From assembly GCF_020171845.1 (NCBI RefSeq), contig NZ_JAIVAM010000004.1:1-64000 (forward strand): DNA of 64,000 bases, written 5' to 3'. Each line of letters begins with the position of its first letter. Position 1 is the stretch's first letter. Shown here one piece after another: positions 63,507 through 64,000 of this stretch. The notes beneath the pieces are model-generated. The model was not told where the DNA came from. It ran no database searches and was given only the letters and a program-made list of their open reading frames with translations. The position numbers and the translations under genes were made by a program. The stretch comes from Cytobacillus kochii (lineage in GTDB: Bacteria > Bacillota > Bacilli > Bacillales > Cytobacillaceae).

Positions 63507-64000
63507 ATGAGTGGGATTGGCTTAACTTTATTCGTATTAATCGTAGCGATGACATTGGTGGTCACTTATTGGGCAGCAAAACGCACGAATACAGCAAGTG
63601 AGTTTTATACAGCTGGAGGGGGATTAACCGGTTGGCAGAATGGCTTAGCGATTGCTGGTGATTATTTATCAGCCGCTTCCTTTTTAGGTATTGCGGGCGC
63701 GATTGCATTATTCGGGTTTGATGGTTTCTTCTATTCTATTGGATACTTAGTAGCCTATTTAGTCGTATTATATATTGTTGCTGAACCACTAAGAAATTTG
63801 GGTAAATATACAATTGCTGATATGATTAGTGCCAGGTTTAGTGAAAAGAAAGTTCGAGGAGTAGCGGCAATTAGTACGATAACGATTGTAATTTTCTATA
63901 TGATTGCTCAATTAGTTGGAGCTGGTGCACTTATACAATTATTGTTGGGTATTGATTACTGGATTGCTGTTGTAATCGTAGGTGTAATGATGACAACTTA
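63507..64000 (+). CDS. SLC5-family acetate/cation symporter, N-terminal part
   Basis: 165 codons are present before the window ends; a full protein is about 510-550. The sequence [64 protein letters not shown] is the typical start of ActP-like sodium:solute symporters, with the first TM helices and a conserved [14 protein letters not shown] after AAGGAG. Paired with DUF485 upstream. Substrate by homology: acetate or another short monocarboxylate. Confidence 0.9.
   Translation, partial: MSGIGLTLFVLIVAMTLVVTYWAAKRTNTASEFYTAGGGLTGWQNGLAIAGDYLSAASFLGIAGAIALFGFDGFFYSIGYLVAYLVVLYIVAEPLRNLGKYTIADMISARFSEKKVRGVAAISTITIVIFYMIAQLVGAGALIQLLLGIDYWIAVVIVGVMMTT

Overview
The window is a low-GC, endospore-forming Bacillaceae chromosome (Firmicutes). 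Evidence: gene order recA-rny-ymdB-spoVS-korAB-miaB-ymcA-cotE-mutS-mutL, then miaA-hfq-spoVK-hflX-ynbB-glnR-glnA, then lexA/yneA-yneB-ynzC-tkt-sirA-yneF and ccdA-yneI-yneJ-yneK. It matches the Bacillus subtilis recA-to-yneK region with many B. subtilis genes missing. Strong AGGAGG ribosome sites, GTG/TTG starts and sporulation genes (spoVS, cotE, spoVK, sirA, a Spo0E-like gene) fit. I cannot name the species.

Layout. 1-10.9 kb: recombination/SOS (recA), RNA decay (rny), development (ymdB, spoVS), an M19 dipeptidase, 2-oxoacid:ferredoxin oxidoreductase (korAB), tRNA modification (miaB) and ymcA. 11.9-17.1 kb: cotE and mutSL. 17.2-26.5 kb: mreBH (minus strand), miaA, hfq, spoVK, a TRIC-family channel, hflX, ynbB and the glutamine synthetase operon glnRA with two GlnR operators. 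26.8-28.3 kb: three tandem cysteine-rich paralogues, each with a sigma-K-like promoter. 29.5-32.0 kb: divergent lexA / yneA-yneB-ynzC with three LexA boxes. 32.2-35.0 kb: tkt, sirA (behind a Spo0A box) and yneF.

35.0-59.7 kb is an integrated siphophage-type element of about 24.7 kb, inserted in the 3' end of yneF and bounded by a perfect 135-bp direct repeat. The left copy rebuilds a full yneF; the right copy is an orphan yneF tail. From left to right it holds a tyrosine integrase, a winged-helix replication protein, three palindromic iterons, a serine resolvase with a two-subsite res-like region in its promoter, then terminase, portal, head, connector, tail tube, +1-frameshifted tail chaperone, tape measure, baseplate/fibre genes and holin. 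I see no repressor, small terminase or endolysin. The mix of integrase, iteron-type replication module and resolvase looks more like a phage-plasmid or a trimmed derivative than a classical temperate phage. A BppU-like/polysaccharide-deacetylase fusion sits unusually between capsid and connector genes. The insertion separates yneF from its own terminator and leaves the integrase gene downstream of the Spo0A-controlled sirA-yneF unit, with no visible terminator between.

59.7-64 kb: the displaced yneF terminator, a small Spo0E-like phosphatase gene on the minus strand, ccdA-yneI-yneJ, yneK, a small unknown gene, a DUF485 protein and the start of an acetate-type SLC5 symporter cut by the window end.
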